A stretch of DNA of 64,000 bases from Candidatus Poribacteria bacterium (GCA_009839745.1 VXPE01000122.1:14666-78665), one strand, 5' to 3'. Shown: positions 54,214-63,374, numbered from the stretch's first letter. Numbers and translations: made by a program. Notes: generated by a model from the sequence alone, not told the origin.

Positions 54214-54849
54214 TCAAAGGCGGTTTCCAGCCCATAACGCGCCGCGGCAGATAACCCTCTGAAAACTCGGATTCTCAAGCACTGCCATATCGTGTCCAAG
54301 GGCGAAGTAGCACACTCTGCCTTCGCCATACGTATGGTGAAACGCCATGACATGCGTCTCATCTTTCGTCTCGTCATAGGCGTGCATGAGATGGTGTGAG
54401 GCATCGGGATTGTGCTTTAGATAATAGAGTTCATCCGTTACCTCAAAATCGGTTAATCCCTCGGTAATTGGATGTGCAGCGTCGCTTACATTGACGGTGA
54501 AATCCATATATGGACTGTGCCCGTCAAAAAATCCGTTGAGCATACCGTGGTAGCCTTCAGCCTCCCTGAACGAAGCGGCTGCGGTGTGGAGTCCAAAAAA
54601 TCCGCCTCCCCTTTGGATATAGGTGAGTAGACCGGTTTCTTGTGCCTCCGTGAGTTCCCCGACATCGGTGTAGAAGAGCACGGTATCGTATGTGTCAAGT
54701 CCATTCGCAAGTTGGTTGTAGTCTTGCGAGAACTCGGCTTCAATATTAGCAGTATCGTTGAGCATCGTTGTCAAGAACTGTCCGTTCCCGGCGTGATCGT
54801 GGTAAATCCCTTCCGTCCCGACAAATATAAGCAGTTTAAGAGTCTCCAT
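54214..54849 (-). CDS. ThuA-like (trehalose utilisation) domain protein
   Basis: The 211-residue protein has a class I glutamine amidotransferase-like fold. LLIFVGTEGIYHDH is near the start, YDTVLFYTDVGELT follows, and GGGFFGLHTAAASF sits where the nucleophile elbow lies in relatives. HTYGEGRVCYFALGHD near the end is characteristic of ThuA. Members act in sugar utilisation or are uncharacterised secreted sugar enzymes; no signal peptide is seen here. I moved the start to the ATG at 54849, preceded by GGAGGTAAG. Confidence 0.87.
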   Translation of the reverse strand: METLKLLIFVGTEGIYHDHAGNGQFLTTMLNDTANIEAEFSQDYNQLANGLDTYDTVLFYTDVGELTEAQETGLLTYIQRGGGFFGLHTAAASFREAEGYHGMLNGFFDGHSPYMDFTVNVSDAAHPITEGLTDFEVTDELYYLKHNPDASHHLMHAYDETKDETHVMAFHHTYGEGRVCYFALGHDMAVLENPSFQRVICRGALWAGNRL

Positions 54850-54859
54850 CTTACCTCCG

Positions 54860-55891
54860 TTAATTATTCGGCAACACGAGAACTTTGACAGATCCGTGTT
54901 CATCACGTCCAGCAGCGACTGCGAAGGCTTGTGCAACGTCGTCTAAGTCGAACCGATGCGTAATCAGTGGATTCGGGTCGAGTTTGCCGGCAGCGAGTAA
55001 GTCGATGGCGATTTGGAACTCCGTTTTCCCACCGCGTCTGCCGTAGCAGAACGACCAGATGACTGTGAGTTCTCGACTCCGTGCGAACCGTTCCGAAAAG
55101 GAGAGCGGGGTCCGATGCCCACCTACCATACAGATACGTCCGCGTTTCGCGGCGATCTCTGTTGCTTGTTCCAGCGTATTCGCGCTCCCACCAACCGCCT
55201 CAAAAACGACATCCGCCCCTCTGCCATCGCTCCACTCCATAACAGCCTCGACAGCGTCCGTTTTATCTACATTGATAGGCACGGCACCGACCGCCTCGTG
55301 TGCGATCTGTATGGGACCGTCTGGTTTGCCGAGCATAGCGATAGAGGTCGCGCCCGCGCTATCGGCTACCTGGGCGATCGTCAACCCAACGGGACCACTT
55401 CCGATAATAGCGACGCAGTCTCCGGGGGATACCATCGCTCTGTTGACGGCATGGACGGCGACTGCGTAAACCTCTGCCAAGGCGCCACCTTCTGCAGAAA
55501 CACTCTCCGGCAATGTGTACACGTTTGGCGTGCGGGCAACCGTGAACTCCGCAAAGCCGCCGCCCGCGTGCCGCAGGTTGCCACAGATATTGTAGTAGCC
55601 ATTAAAGCATTCGGGACAGTTGTTACACGGCGTGATCGGTTCAACGGCTACGCGCGTGCCTTTCTCATGCCCTGTAACGCCTTTGCCTATGTCGATAACT
55701 TCTCCCGTCAATTCATGTCCACCAATACGTGGCGATAGAGGTTTCTCGGGTTGATGATGGTAGCCGTGCAGATCACTTCCACAGATCCCTGCGGCTTCCA
55801 CTTGGACCAGCACTTGTCCCTCTTCGGGTGTTGGATCAGGGACGGTTTCGACCCTTATGTCTTTTCCACCGTAAAATTGTGCGGCTTTCAC
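54860..55891 (-). CDS. Zinc-binding medium-chain alcohol/sugar dehydrogenase
   Basis: The 343-residue enzyme has the zinc ligand stretch GICGSDLHGYHHQ, GHELTGEVID, structural zinc cysteines CNNCPECFNGYYNIC and the NAD site IGSGPVGLTIAQVAD. It resembles sorbitol/butanediol dehydrogenases. It starts with GTG, preceded by GAGGAGAATATT. The ThuA-like gene follows 10 bases downstream, so the two are co-transcribed. Confidence 0.9.
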   Translation of the reverse strand: MKAAQFYGGKDIRVETVPDPTPEEGQVLVQVEAAGICGSDLHGYHHQPEKPLSPRIGGHELTGEVIDIGKGVTGHEKGTRVAVEPITPCNNCPECFNGYYNICGNLRHAGGGFAEFTVARTPNVYTLPESVSAEGGALAEVYAVAVHAVNRAMVSPGDCVAIIGSGPVGLTIAQVADSAGATSIAMLGKPDGPIQIAHEAVGAVPINVDKTDAVEAVMEWSDGRGADVVFEAVGGSANTLEQATEIAAKRGRICMVGGHRTPLSFSERFARSRELTVIWSFCYGRRGGKTEFQIAIDLLAAGKLDPNPLITHRFDLDDVAQAFAVAAGRDEHGSVKVLVLPNN

Positions 55892-55985
55892 AATATTCTC
55901 CTCAAATGCTAAGAGTGTGTTTGAAATATAGCATAGGATCGAAATTGTGTCAATACGCGTTTGGGCAGGAGTGGGTCTAAAATCT

Positions 55986-56014
55986 TTGACAAAACCCCGA
56001 TTTTAGATTATACT
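55986..56014 (+). promoter_or_regulatory. Promoter of the Uma2-like gene
   Basis: Perfect -35 TTGACA (55986-55991) and -10 TATACT (56009-56014), 17-base spacer, 75 bases upstream of the ATG at 56090. Confidence 0.8.
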
Positions 56015-56089
56015 TATATGTAATGCAGACCTCGGATCAAAATTCTAAAACCCGTTCTTCAGGCATTCTACGGAAAAGGAGGGACACCG

Positions 56090-56794
56090 ATGCAAAATTA
56101 CCCGAATCAACCCAAAATCCCCTACGCGCCGACTGAAACGGAACTTTACCCAGAAACGGACGGAAAACCTATGGCAGTCAGTGATATGCACAGACGCATC
56201 CTCACTCGCATCATACAAACACTTGAGAATCATTTTTCACAACGTCCGGAAGTCTATGTTTCTGGCGATATACTCATGTATTACGTGGAGGGGCAACCAC
56301 AGAAGGTCGTCACACCCGATGCTCTTATTACTTTCGGAATGGGTCAGAAACCTCGGCTGACGTATAAGGTCTGGGAGGAAGGCAAGGTGCCTGATTTTGT
56401 GATGGAGATGAGCAGCAAAACCACCTATCGAAACGACTTAGGCGAGAAGATGGAGCTCTATGCTTCATTGGGAATCCAGGACTATGTCTTGTATGATGCA
56501 GAGGGGCTGTATTTGCCTACATCGCTGATGGGGTTTACATTGGTGGATGGCAGGTATGTGGCAATTTCACCAAATGCGGATGGGGGTATCTATTCAGAGG
56601 CATTAGGCTTAGAGTTTCGGTTGCGTGATATGGAGTGTGGGATTTACGATCCGGTTTCGGAGGTATGGCTGCAAACACCTGCAGAAGCGGCTGAGGCACG
56701 CGCTGAAAGTGCCGAAACACGCGCTGAAAACGCTGAATCCGAAGCTGCAAAACTCCGAGAACAACTCGCTCGTTTGCAAGCACGTTCCCGATAA
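56090..56794 (+). CDS. Uma2-family putative restriction endonuclease-fold protein
   Basis: The 234-residue protein has the Uma2 (DUF820) fold of the PD-(D/E)xK nuclease superfamily: VVTPDALITFG and VPDFVMEMSSKTTYRNDLGEKMELYASLGIQDYVLYD, with the acidic and SSKT core. The C-terminal 45 residues form an Ala/Glu heptad-like coiled coil (AEARAESAETRAENAESEAA). The biological role is unknown despite the nuclease fold. AAAAGGAGGGACACCG precedes the ATG. It stands next to restriction-modification and transposon remnants. Confidence 0.88.
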   Translation: MQNYPNQPKIPYAPTETELYPETDGKPMAVSDMHRRILTRIIQTLENHFSQRPEVYVSGDILMYYVEGQPQKVVTPDALITFGMGQKPRLTYKVWEEGKVPDFVMEMSSKTTYRNDLGEKMELYASLGIQDYVLYDAEGLYLPTSLMGFTLVDGRYVAISPNADGGIYSEALGLEFRLRDMECGIYDPVSEVWLQTPAEAAEARAESAETRAENAESEAAKLREQLARLQARSR

Positions 56795-56877
56795 CGTGAA
56801 AGAAGATGGACAGTCCACCAGTTTTTTCGCCCTGACAAAAACCCTTGCACAGAAGACCCGAAAAGGGTATAATGCCT

Positions 56878-57418
56878 ATGAACTTTCAAACACGTTGTAA
56901 CCGTTATCTACAGAAGATACGCCGCACACAAGAGAGCGCAGCAGCAACTCCAGAACTTTCGCTATTTCCACATCTGCAAGCCTTCCTTGAGGAACTCTCC
57001 GTTGAGCATTTTCGTAGAAACACGATACGGTTCGTCCAAGAGCCGAGGCGATTAGATCAGATCGGTAGACCGGATTTCGTTGCGATGAATGGGCTCCTGC
57101 CGCTCGGTTATATTGAGGCGGAGGCGTATGGCAGAGATCTGAGAGGATAAATACAATACCCTTTCAGAGAACGATATCCAATCCACTGAGTGGTATGAAC
57201 TACAACCGACTTCACCGTATTATCTTTTTGCGCCGCAAGTAACAGACTATGGCACTGAATATGACACAGGCTGGCAAATTACTGACACCTTTCAAACCAA
57301 ATCAATTGGAATTGTAACAGCACGAGATAAATTGACTATTCATCGGACAGTTGAAGAGGTCCACGAAACAGTAACCAATTTTGCTTCACTTTCTGTGGAC
57401 GAAGCGCGGGAACGGTAA
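56878..57418 (+). pseudogene. Remnant of a type ISP-like restriction-modification gene
   Basis: Two pieces of one large protein are visible. 56878-57150 encodes the N terminus (FQTRCNRYLQKIRRT..., LPLGYIEAEAYGRDLRG, stop). 57141-57418, in another frame, encodes the C-terminal pattern KYNTLSENDIQSTEWYELQ, PYYLFAPQVTDYGTEYD, SIGIVTARDKLTIH and SLSVDEARER, typical of the target-recognition end of N6-adenine methylase/nuclease fusions. The methylase and helicase middle is missing, so an internal deletion joined the ends near 57145. The right end is cut where the transposase remnant begins. Confidence 0.75.
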
Positions 57419-57941
57419 GGGTTACCAAAGGATACTCGAGATTGGCAAGTTCATCATCCGTATTTCTCGTTCACACCTGTATCAAGGGCCCGATTGGCAT
57501 GGCAGGATCGCAAGCAAACGCCGCTACTTCTATGGGTTAAAAGCGCATCTGATGGTCACCGAGACCGGTAAAATCGTTGAAGCGTTTTTCACCCCAGGAC
57601 GCTGTTCGGATGTGCTTGGCTTACGGTGTTATGCCTTTGATTTACCCCAAGGGTCTGTTGTATACGCAGATAAAGCGTATTGTAACTATGGTATTGAAGA
57701 TGCCTTAGCGGCCTCCGGGATTTCGCTGAAACCCATACGTAAGAAAAACGCTAAACGTCAGTATCCGCCTCATGAAGTTTATCTCCAACACTTCCACAGA
57801 AAGCGCGTGGAGGTGACCAACAGTCTCGTTGAGCAACTTTTACCGAAGTCGATCCATGCGGTGACAGCAACCCGTTTTGAGTTGAAAGTCTTTCTGTTTA
57901 TCATCGCTACAAGCATTAGACAACTCTTTGGAGAACAATAG
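57419..57941 (+). pseudogene. Truncated IS982-like transposase
   Basis: The readable frame encodes about 170 residues of a DDE transposase C-terminal portion: RYFYGLKAHLMVTETGKIVE, VVYADKAYCNYG (second catalytic Asp) and RVEVTNSLVEQLLPKSIHAVTATRFELKVFLFIIA (catalytic Glu region). This resembles the IS982 family. The N-terminal third, with the first Asp, is absent. AGCAACTTGGGTT (57940-57952) just after the stop may be the right inverted repeat. No left end is seen. Confidence 0.75.
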
Positions 57942-57969
57942 CAACTTGGGTTATCATAGGCTACAAGCA

Positions 57970-58748
57970 TTATCGCTCTTGCACTTGTGTCAACTGTTTT
58001 ATAATTTGGGCTTTGAGGTTTTCATCCTTTGCTTTCTCTGCCAAATCCAATGCGCTTTGAAAATCTGTTTTCGCTTCGTTGGTGCGCCCCAAAGTGTTTT
58101 TGGCAATACCTCGATTGTGGTAGGCATTGGCATAATCAGGGTTTAAGTGGATAGCCGTGTCATAATCGGGGATGGCTTCGTTATGGTGTCCCAGCAGGAA
58201 TTTTGCGAGTCCCCGGTTGTTATAGGCTGCTGCAATATTTGGATCAAGGTGGATAGCCGTGTCGAAATCAGAAATGGCTTCAAATAATTTTCTTAATCTT
58301 CCTTTCATAGTACCTCGATTGCTGTAAGCTCCTGCATTGTTCGGATCAAGGCGGATAGCCGTGTCACAGTCGGAGATACCTTCAAAATGTTGTCCCATCT
58401 GGCTCTTTAGACCCCTCGGTTACTGTAGGCTTCCGCGGAATCTGGATTTAGGCGGATCGCTGTATCAAAATCAGAGAGAGCTTCCGAATGTTGCCGTATT
58501 TCCGCTTTCACAATACCTCGGCGGTTATAGGGTTCTGAAAAATCTGGGTTTAGGCGGATCGCCTCATTATACTCCGAGATAGCGGATTGATAATCTTTTT
58601 GATTGTAGAATGTGTTTCCTCTATTAAGGCAATCTTGGGCAGATAGAGTTGAGTCTTCAGTATTTTCATTGAGGGGTTCCTCCCATAGGATTGGACTTCG
58701 ACCCTGGATCCGGATAACTGGGCTGAAATTCCAGCACCTCTGAATCAA
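57970..58748 (-). pseudogene. TPR-repeat protein gene with a frameshift
   Basis: The minus strand encodes six tetratricopeptide repeats with the NRGxxKxxLGxxxEAIxDxDTAIxLxPDxAxAY pattern, split into 58748-58407 and 58398-57970. The first frame stops at SNRGV; the second resumes with KSQMGQHFEGISD. Adding one base in the G-run near 58410 restores the repeat, so a single-base deletion (or an assembly error) is likely. The N terminus (a TTG start near 58748) is weak and has no signal peptide. Confidence 0.7.
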
Positions 58749-58762
58749 AAGTAGGAGGTATC

Positions 58763-59161
58763 TTATTCTGGGAGTGTTGCTGCTTCTTGGGTGTATTCCT
58801 CGCTCTTTCTACTTCTTTTATTCCAATTAGACCATAGTACTCGCGTCAGTGGGATGCCGAAAACTCCGGCTATCAGTATATAGAGTAAATTAGAATGCAA
58901 TTTTGTCCTTTCATCAAGTCTTGCGAGCTGTGTGTTAAGTTCTTGGACGTTTTTGTTTAGCTCCTTCAGATTTACGCTTAGCTCCTTCATATCTTTACTC
59001 AAGTCTTTCACATTTCTGTTGAGTTCCCCTACATCTATTTTCTCGGTAACTGTTATAACTCCTGAGTCTGATGGCGCAGGTTGACCTGATGCGATAAAGA
59101 CAACAGAAAGGAGAAAGAAAATCCCTAATATCCCACACAGCGTGTTCCGCCCATTTCGCAT
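58763..59161 (-). CDS. Small exported coiled-coil protein with a C-terminal membrane segment
   Basis: The 132-residue protein has a signal peptide or anchor (about 8-27), then a heptad-like coiled coil (VGELNRNVKDLSKDMKELSVNLKELNKNVQELNTQLARLDE). A hydrophobic segment (LLYILIAGVFGIPLTRVLW) and a short charged tail follow. No family is recognised. The layout suits a membrane-tethered oligomer. It lies 14 bases upstream of the TPR remnant and is probably co-transcribed with it. Confidence 0.65.
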   Translation of the reverse strand: MRNGRNTLCGILGIFFLLSVVFIASGQPAPSDSGVITVTEKIDVGELNRNVKDLSKDMKELSVNLKELNKNVQELNTQLARLDERTKLHSNLLYILIAGVFGIPLTRVLWSNWNKRSRKSEEYTQEAATLPE

Positions 59162-59288
59162 TGTAATTCTCCTATACTTTTATACCATGAAAGCAGCATG
59201 CATACTTGCATTAACATTTTAAACTATTTTAGCAGATTATTCAAGAATTTTCAAAAAATGAGATTACGAAAACGACTACAATTTTCCC

Positions 59289-59317
59289 TTGACTTCTAAA
59301 GGCGAAAGGCTTAAAAT
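59289..59317 (+). promoter_or_regulatory. Promoter of the Gfo/Idh/MocA gene
   Basis: -35 TTGACT (59289-59294) and -10 TAAAAT (59312-59317), 17-base spacer, 32 bases upstream of the ATG at 59350. Confidence 0.7.
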
Positions 59318-59349
59318 CAAGAAGACATAATACGAATAAGGAGATGGAA

Positions 59350-60408
59350 ATGCGAACAATTAAATTAGGTTTGATTGGGGCAGGCGGTATCTCAGGAGCG
59401 CACTGCAGCACACTTGCTGAGATTGAAGGTGCTGAGATCATCGCTGCTGCCGACCTCGTCCCTGCAAACCTGGAGCGTGCGACAGAACAGTGGGGTATCA
59501 AGCGCACGTTCACCGATTACAATGAAATGCTTAAAATGGACGAGATCGAGGCGGTGTATGTCTGCACGCCGACAGGTGTGCATGCGGCACCGACTGTCGC
59601 CGCGCTGAACGCTGGCAAACACGTTTTTTGCGAGAAGCCGATGGAAGCGACGTTGGACGCTGCTGCGTCAATGTGGCGTGCTGCAAAAGAAAACGATAAA
59701 ATCCTCATGGTCGGTTTGAAACTCCGATATTCACCAGAGGTCATTAAAGCGAAAGAGATTGTTGACGCTGGGACCCTTGGCGATATTTACTATGTTGAAA
59801 CGGTTGCAGATAGACGGCGCGGGAATCCGGGTGGCAGTTTTATCCGCAAGGCGACAGCGGGTTTAGGGGCATCTGCGGACATCGGTGTCTACGCCTTGGA
59901 TACCGCTCTCTATTTGATGGGACATCCGACACCTGTCGCAGTTTCTGGTATCACCTCTAACTACCTGAGCCACCACAACACGTGGAATCCTGCCCTGAAA
60001 GAGACCGAAGTTGAAGATTTCGGTGTCGGTTGGGTGGTTTTCGAGAACGGTGCGCGTATGGTTTTCAAAACGTGCTGGTGCATGAACATGGATTCGCTGG
60101 GTGGGACGATTTTCCTTGGCAAAAAAGCGGGACTGCGTCTCGGTATCGGTGAAGTTCGCGGACCGGAGGAGGGTGTGCGCGTCTATGGCGACAAAGACGG
60201 TGAGATTTTTGACCAAGAATTCACGGAGTTTGAATCGGTGAGCGTATTCCATGAGGAAGACACGGCATTCATCGATGCTGTTCGTGAAGGGAAACCGTCA
60301 CCGATCGATCCTTACGGCGTGATGCTCACGAACGTTATTATCCAAGGGGTTATCGACTCTTCAAATGCGGGTGGACGTGAAGTCGCAGTCACGGTGCCGA
60401 CTTTGTAA
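59350..60408 (+). CDS. Gfo/Idh/MocA-family oxidoreductase
   Basis: The 352-residue NAD(P)-dependent protein has LGLIGAGGISGAHCSTLAEI, CTPTGVHAAPTVAALNAGKHVFCEKPMEA with the EKP lysine, and a C-terminal domain with GASADIGVYALDTALYLMG (the conserved DxxxH-like stretch is GVYALD here). I chose the ATG at 59350, six bases from AAGGAG; the ATG at 59344 directly touches that site. A GGCGAGGT hairpin downstream (60417-60438) probably ends the transcript. Confidence 0.9.
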   Translation: MRTIKLGLIGAGGISGAHCSTLAEIEGAEIIAAADLVPANLERATEQWGIKRTFTDYNEMLKMDEIEAVYVCTPTGVHAAPTVAALNAGKHVFCEKPMEATLDAAASMWRAAKENDKILMVGLKLRYSPEVIKAKEIVDAGTLGDIYYVETVADRRRGNPGGSFIRKATAGLGASADIGVYALDTALYLMGHPTPVAVSGITSNYLSHHNTWNPALKETEVEDFGVGWVVFENGARMVFKTCWCMNMDSLGGTIFLGKKAGLRLGIGEVRGPEEGVRVYGDKDGEIFDQEFTEFESVSVFHEEDTAFIDAVREGKPSPIDPYGVMLTNVIIQGVIDSSNAGGREVAVTVPTL

Positions 60409-60703
60409 TATTGTAAGGCGAGGTCTCTATACCTCGCCCTTCGTTTCTGGTGTTTATTTTACTATCTTTTTTCACCCTTGTAGACTCTATACAATATGTA
60501 CAGAACGCTGCTGGATTTACAAAACTGGTGTTCAACCGAGATCCACGCTTCGGCGCGGAGCATTGTGAGTTTGTCCCTTTCACTGTAACACGCGTTCTCA
60601 TAGAAAGTGCAGAGGCGTTTCAGGATGAAGGTTGTTGAAATTACGGGTAAAATTCATCGGATGTGTATAATACAAACACAAAGAGGTTTTTTAGGAGCTG
60701 AAG
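60409..60703. other. Spacer with hairpin and -10-like sequence
   Basis: A perfect 8-bp hairpin with arms GGCGAGGT and ACCTCGCC lies at 60417-60438 and may be a weak terminator. TATAAT at 60666-60671 may be the -10 for the RDD-PspA gene; no good -35 was found. GGAGCTGAAG precedes the ATG at 60704. Nothing else is recognised. Confidence 0.5.
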
Positions 60704-61819
60704 ATGGCATCTATTAAAATCGCGGGGAGGAAATTCAAATTGGCATCCCGAATGGCACGGTTATACGCGCTTTTTATAGATATTGCGATCTTAGGTGCCG
60801 GGCAATCCGTTTTGGGACTTCTTTTATCGGTTGCAATGATCCTGTTTCTTGGAGATAGCTTCTTCGGAGATAGCCCCTTCAATATATTCGGGAAAGTGAT
60901 GTCTGGTATTGTTGGACTCAGCGTTCTTGCTTCTTTGTTCAGTGCTGCCTTGTGGATATTCGGTCTGTTTTTTATCGACGGCTTCAGAAAAGGTCAAGGT
61001 ATAGGGAAAAAGTTGTTGTCGCTACAAGTGCTGCGTTTGAAGGATGGCAAACCGTGTACTTTCAAAGATGCTTTCGTTCGCCGATGCGCAGGTATCTTTC
61101 AACCCCTTGATTTACTCTGGTTCCTCGGGCAAAAACAGCAACGACTCGGGGATAAGTTTGCAGAGACAGTTGTTGTGCAATATGAGCCGGAATTGGCACA
61201 GACCGAGGTTGAAACTGAAGACCCAGATCGGGTTTTAGAGCGTGTTATCGTTGCGATGAAAAACCGGCTTTCAGAGGCACAGGAGAAGGTTGCCGCCTCT
61301 ATCGGTGTTGAAAAACAGTTTCAGGATGCTTATGAAAACGCTGTTTCCCAAGCGGAGCGGTGGCAAGAACGCGCGATTATCTCTCTTGAAGCCGGACGTG
61401 AAGATCTGGCGCGTGAAGACCTGGAAAAACGAAACGAATATCGACGGTTAGCAGATCAATATAAAAACCAGTTGGAAGATCAGAAACAGATGGTCGGGAA
61501 TCTCAACGATCTCCTTGAACATCTGCAGCAGAAGACGATGGAGGCAGAAGGGAAAAAAGCCGTTGTCATCGCACAACATAGAAACATCGATGCTGAAGCG
61601 CATCTGCGCGAGATGCTAAAAGAGATACAGGACAGCAAAGCATTCGACGCGCTTGCGAAAACGGAACAGGATGCGACCGAGGCGGCCACTTTGGCGAAAG
61701 TAGCAGCTGAGGTGGATGTCGCATATCAGGATGCGAAGTTAGCGCGTGAATTTTCGAGTTACGCTGAAGAGGCATCGCTTGATAAAGACCTCGCTGAATT
61801 AAAGGCGAAATTACAGTAG
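60704..61819 (+). CDS. RDD membrane domain fused to a PspA/IM30-like domain
   Basis: The 371-residue protein begins with an RDD domain (about 14-160): SRMARLYALFIDIAIL, two or three helices, then GQGIGKKLLSLQVLRLKDGKPC and QQRLGDKFAETVVV. Residues 172-371 resemble PspA/Vipp1: ERVIVAMKNRLSEAQEKVAA, ERWQERAIISLEAGREDLAREDLEKRNEY, MEAEGKKAVVIAQHR. PspA proteins belong to the ESCRT-III superfamily and form membrane-remodelling polymers under envelope stress; they are normally peripheral. Here the domain is tied to the membrane. I know of no named protein with this order. Confidence 0.85.
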   Translation: MASIKIAGRKFKLASRMARLYALFIDIAILGAGQSVLGLLLSVAMILFLGDSFFGDSPFNIFGKVMSGIVGLSVLASLFSAALWIFGLFFIDGFRKGQGIGKKLLSLQVLRLKDGKPCTFKDAFVRRCAGIFQPLDLLWFLGQKQQRLGDKFAETVVVQYEPELAQTEVETEDPDRVLERVIVAMKNRLSEAQEKVAASIGVEKQFQDAYENAVSQAERWQERAIISLEAGREDLAREDLEKRNEYRRLADQYKNQLEDQKQMVGNLNDLLEHLQQKTMEAEGKKAVVIAQHRNIDAEAHLREMLKEIQDSKAFDALAKTEQDATEAATLAKVAAEVDVAYQDAKLAREFSSYAEEASLDKDLAELKAKLQ

Positions 61820-61828
61820 ATATCTAAC

Positions 61829-61861
61829 GCAACTGACCGAACCGTAAGGTAAGTTTAAAAA
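61829..61861 (+). repeat. Family B leader element, copy B8
   Basis: CAACTGACCGAACCGTAAGG followed by TAAGTTTAAAAA runs directly into the ATG at 61862. The copy keeps the 3' border although GCAAGG has become GTAAGG. Confidence 0.75.
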
Positions 61862-63334
61862 ATGGATACACACAGCTCCCCAAACATTGTCTTTATCATG
61901 GCAGACGATATGGGATATGGTGATGTCGGCTGCTATAATCCCGATTCAAAGATTCCGACCCCGAATATGGATAAACTCGCGCAGGAGGGAATCCGCTTCA
62001 CCGATGCACACTCCCCTTCTGCAGTCTGTACGCCGACACGATACGGGGTCTTAACCGGACGATACTGCTGGCGAAGTCGTCTCAAACACGGTGTGCTCTA
62101 CGGGTACGAACCTCCGCTTATCGAACCCGAACGTCTAACGGTCCCTGGATTGCTGAAAGATGCGGGTTACAATACTGCCTGCGTCGGTAAATGGCATCTG
62201 GGTCTCGAATTTTCGACCGTTCCGGGATACGATTTCGATTTCCATGCGCCGCTCCCGTGGCAGAACGCAGAACGCGAATTGGAAGAACATATCGACTTCA
62301 CGGCACCGCTCACCGGGGGTCCAATAGATATCGGCTTTGACTATTTCTATGGAAACGCCGGTTGTCCGACGTGCCAACCGCCTTACGGCTTCATTGAAAA
62401 CGATACGTTTGTCGAGATTCCGAGCGTCTATCATGACGTGCCAGAGTTTACGAGTCGCCGTGGGATGATGGTCCCCGGATGGGAGCACAAAGATGCCGAT
62501 CCGATTATTGCACAGAAGGCGGTTGAATATATTGAGGGACACGCCGATGCGGATGCTCCCTTTTTTCTCTATCTAACGCCTTCCGCACCGCATGAACCTT
62601 GTACAGAGGCAGTCGTCCCAGATTTCGCACGTGGCAAAAGCAGCGCGGGTCCCCGGGGGGATATGGTGTGGCTTGTCGATTGGATGATCGGTGAGGTGAT
62701 GGATGCGTTGGCGCGGACTGGCAAAACCGATGAGACGCTTATCTTCGTTACGAGCGATAATGGGGCATTGCCGGGTGATCGAATTCCAGGGGACAACAGC
62801 CCGATGCCGTATCACCTCTACGATCATAAGTCATGCGGCGATTGGCGCGGCTATAAGGCACATATCTGGGAGGGTGGACATCGTGAACCTCTGATTGCCC
62901 GCTGGCCCGGGGTTATTGCACCCAATACGCAAACCGACGCGTTAACCTGTCTCATCGACCTGATGGCGACGTGTGCGGCTATCGTTGGAACAGAAGTCCC
63001 CGAAGATGCGGGACAGGACAGTTGTAATATTTTGCCTGCCCTGTTAGGTGAAGAGATAGAGAGTCCCTTGCGAGAGGCTATCGTTCATCACTCCAGCACG
63101 GGTGTTTTTTCTATCCGTCACGGCGAGTGGAAGTTGATATTGGGGACACAGGGGTCAGGTGGATGGCCTCCACCACGGGATGGGGGTCCGAAATCGGATG
63201 TGCCAGGGCAACTGTATCAGATTTATGAGGATCCAGCTGAAACAAACAATCTGTGGGACGAACACCCAGAGATTGTGGAACGCCTGACGGGATTGTTGGA
63301 GAGATTTAAACATGAGGGACACAGCCAGATGTGA
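61862..63334 (+). CDS. Arylsulfatase-type sulfatase
   Basis: The 490-residue sulfatase has PNIVFIMADDMGYGDVGCY with the paired metal aspartates, the formylglycine motif CTPTR (SAVCTPTRYGVLTGRY) near residue 57, KWHLGL, and the second metal site FVTSDNGALPGD near 300. It resembles arylsulfatase A/GalNAc-6-sulfatase-like enzymes. No signal peptide is seen. Its start coincides with the end of a family B element. A phytanoyl-CoA dioxygenase-type gene follows. Confidence 0.93.
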   Translation: MDTHSSPNIVFIMADDMGYGDVGCYNPDSKIPTPNMDKLAQEGIRFTDAHSPSAVCTPTRYGVLTGRYCWRSRLKHGVLYGYEPPLIEPERLTVPGLLKDAGYNTACVGKWHLGLEFSTVPGYDFDFHAPLPWQNAERELEEHIDFTAPLTGGPIDIGFDYFYGNAGCPTCQPPYGFIENDTFVEIPSVYHDVPEFTSRRGMMVPGWEHKDADPIIAQKAVEYIEGHADADAPFFLYLTPSAPHEPCTEAVVPDFARGKSSAGPRGDMVWLVDWMIGEVMDALARTGKTDETLIFVTSDNGALPGDRIPGDNSPMPYHLYDHKSCGDWRGYKAHIWEGGHREPLIARWPGVIAPNTQTDALTCLIDLMATCAAIVGTEVPEDAGQDSCNILPALLGEEIESPLREAIVHHSSTGVFSIRHGEWKLILGTQGSGGWPPPRDGGPKSDVPGQLYQIYEDPAETNNLWDEHPEIVERLTGLLERFKHEGHSQM

Positions 63335-63374
63335 AGGTTACAAACTGTTACGAATTGTGTAAGGAGTTATGGCT

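Noticed and set aside
53943-54404. 153-residue minus-strand frame across the repeat spacer
   Set aside because: It overlaps the ThuA-like gene in another frame and runs through repeat DNA (LTEPQG again), so it is not coding.
57141-57418. An independent small gene between the restriction fragment and the transposase
   Set aside because: The frame has no start codon and its sequence is the C-terminal part of a type ISP-like enzyme.
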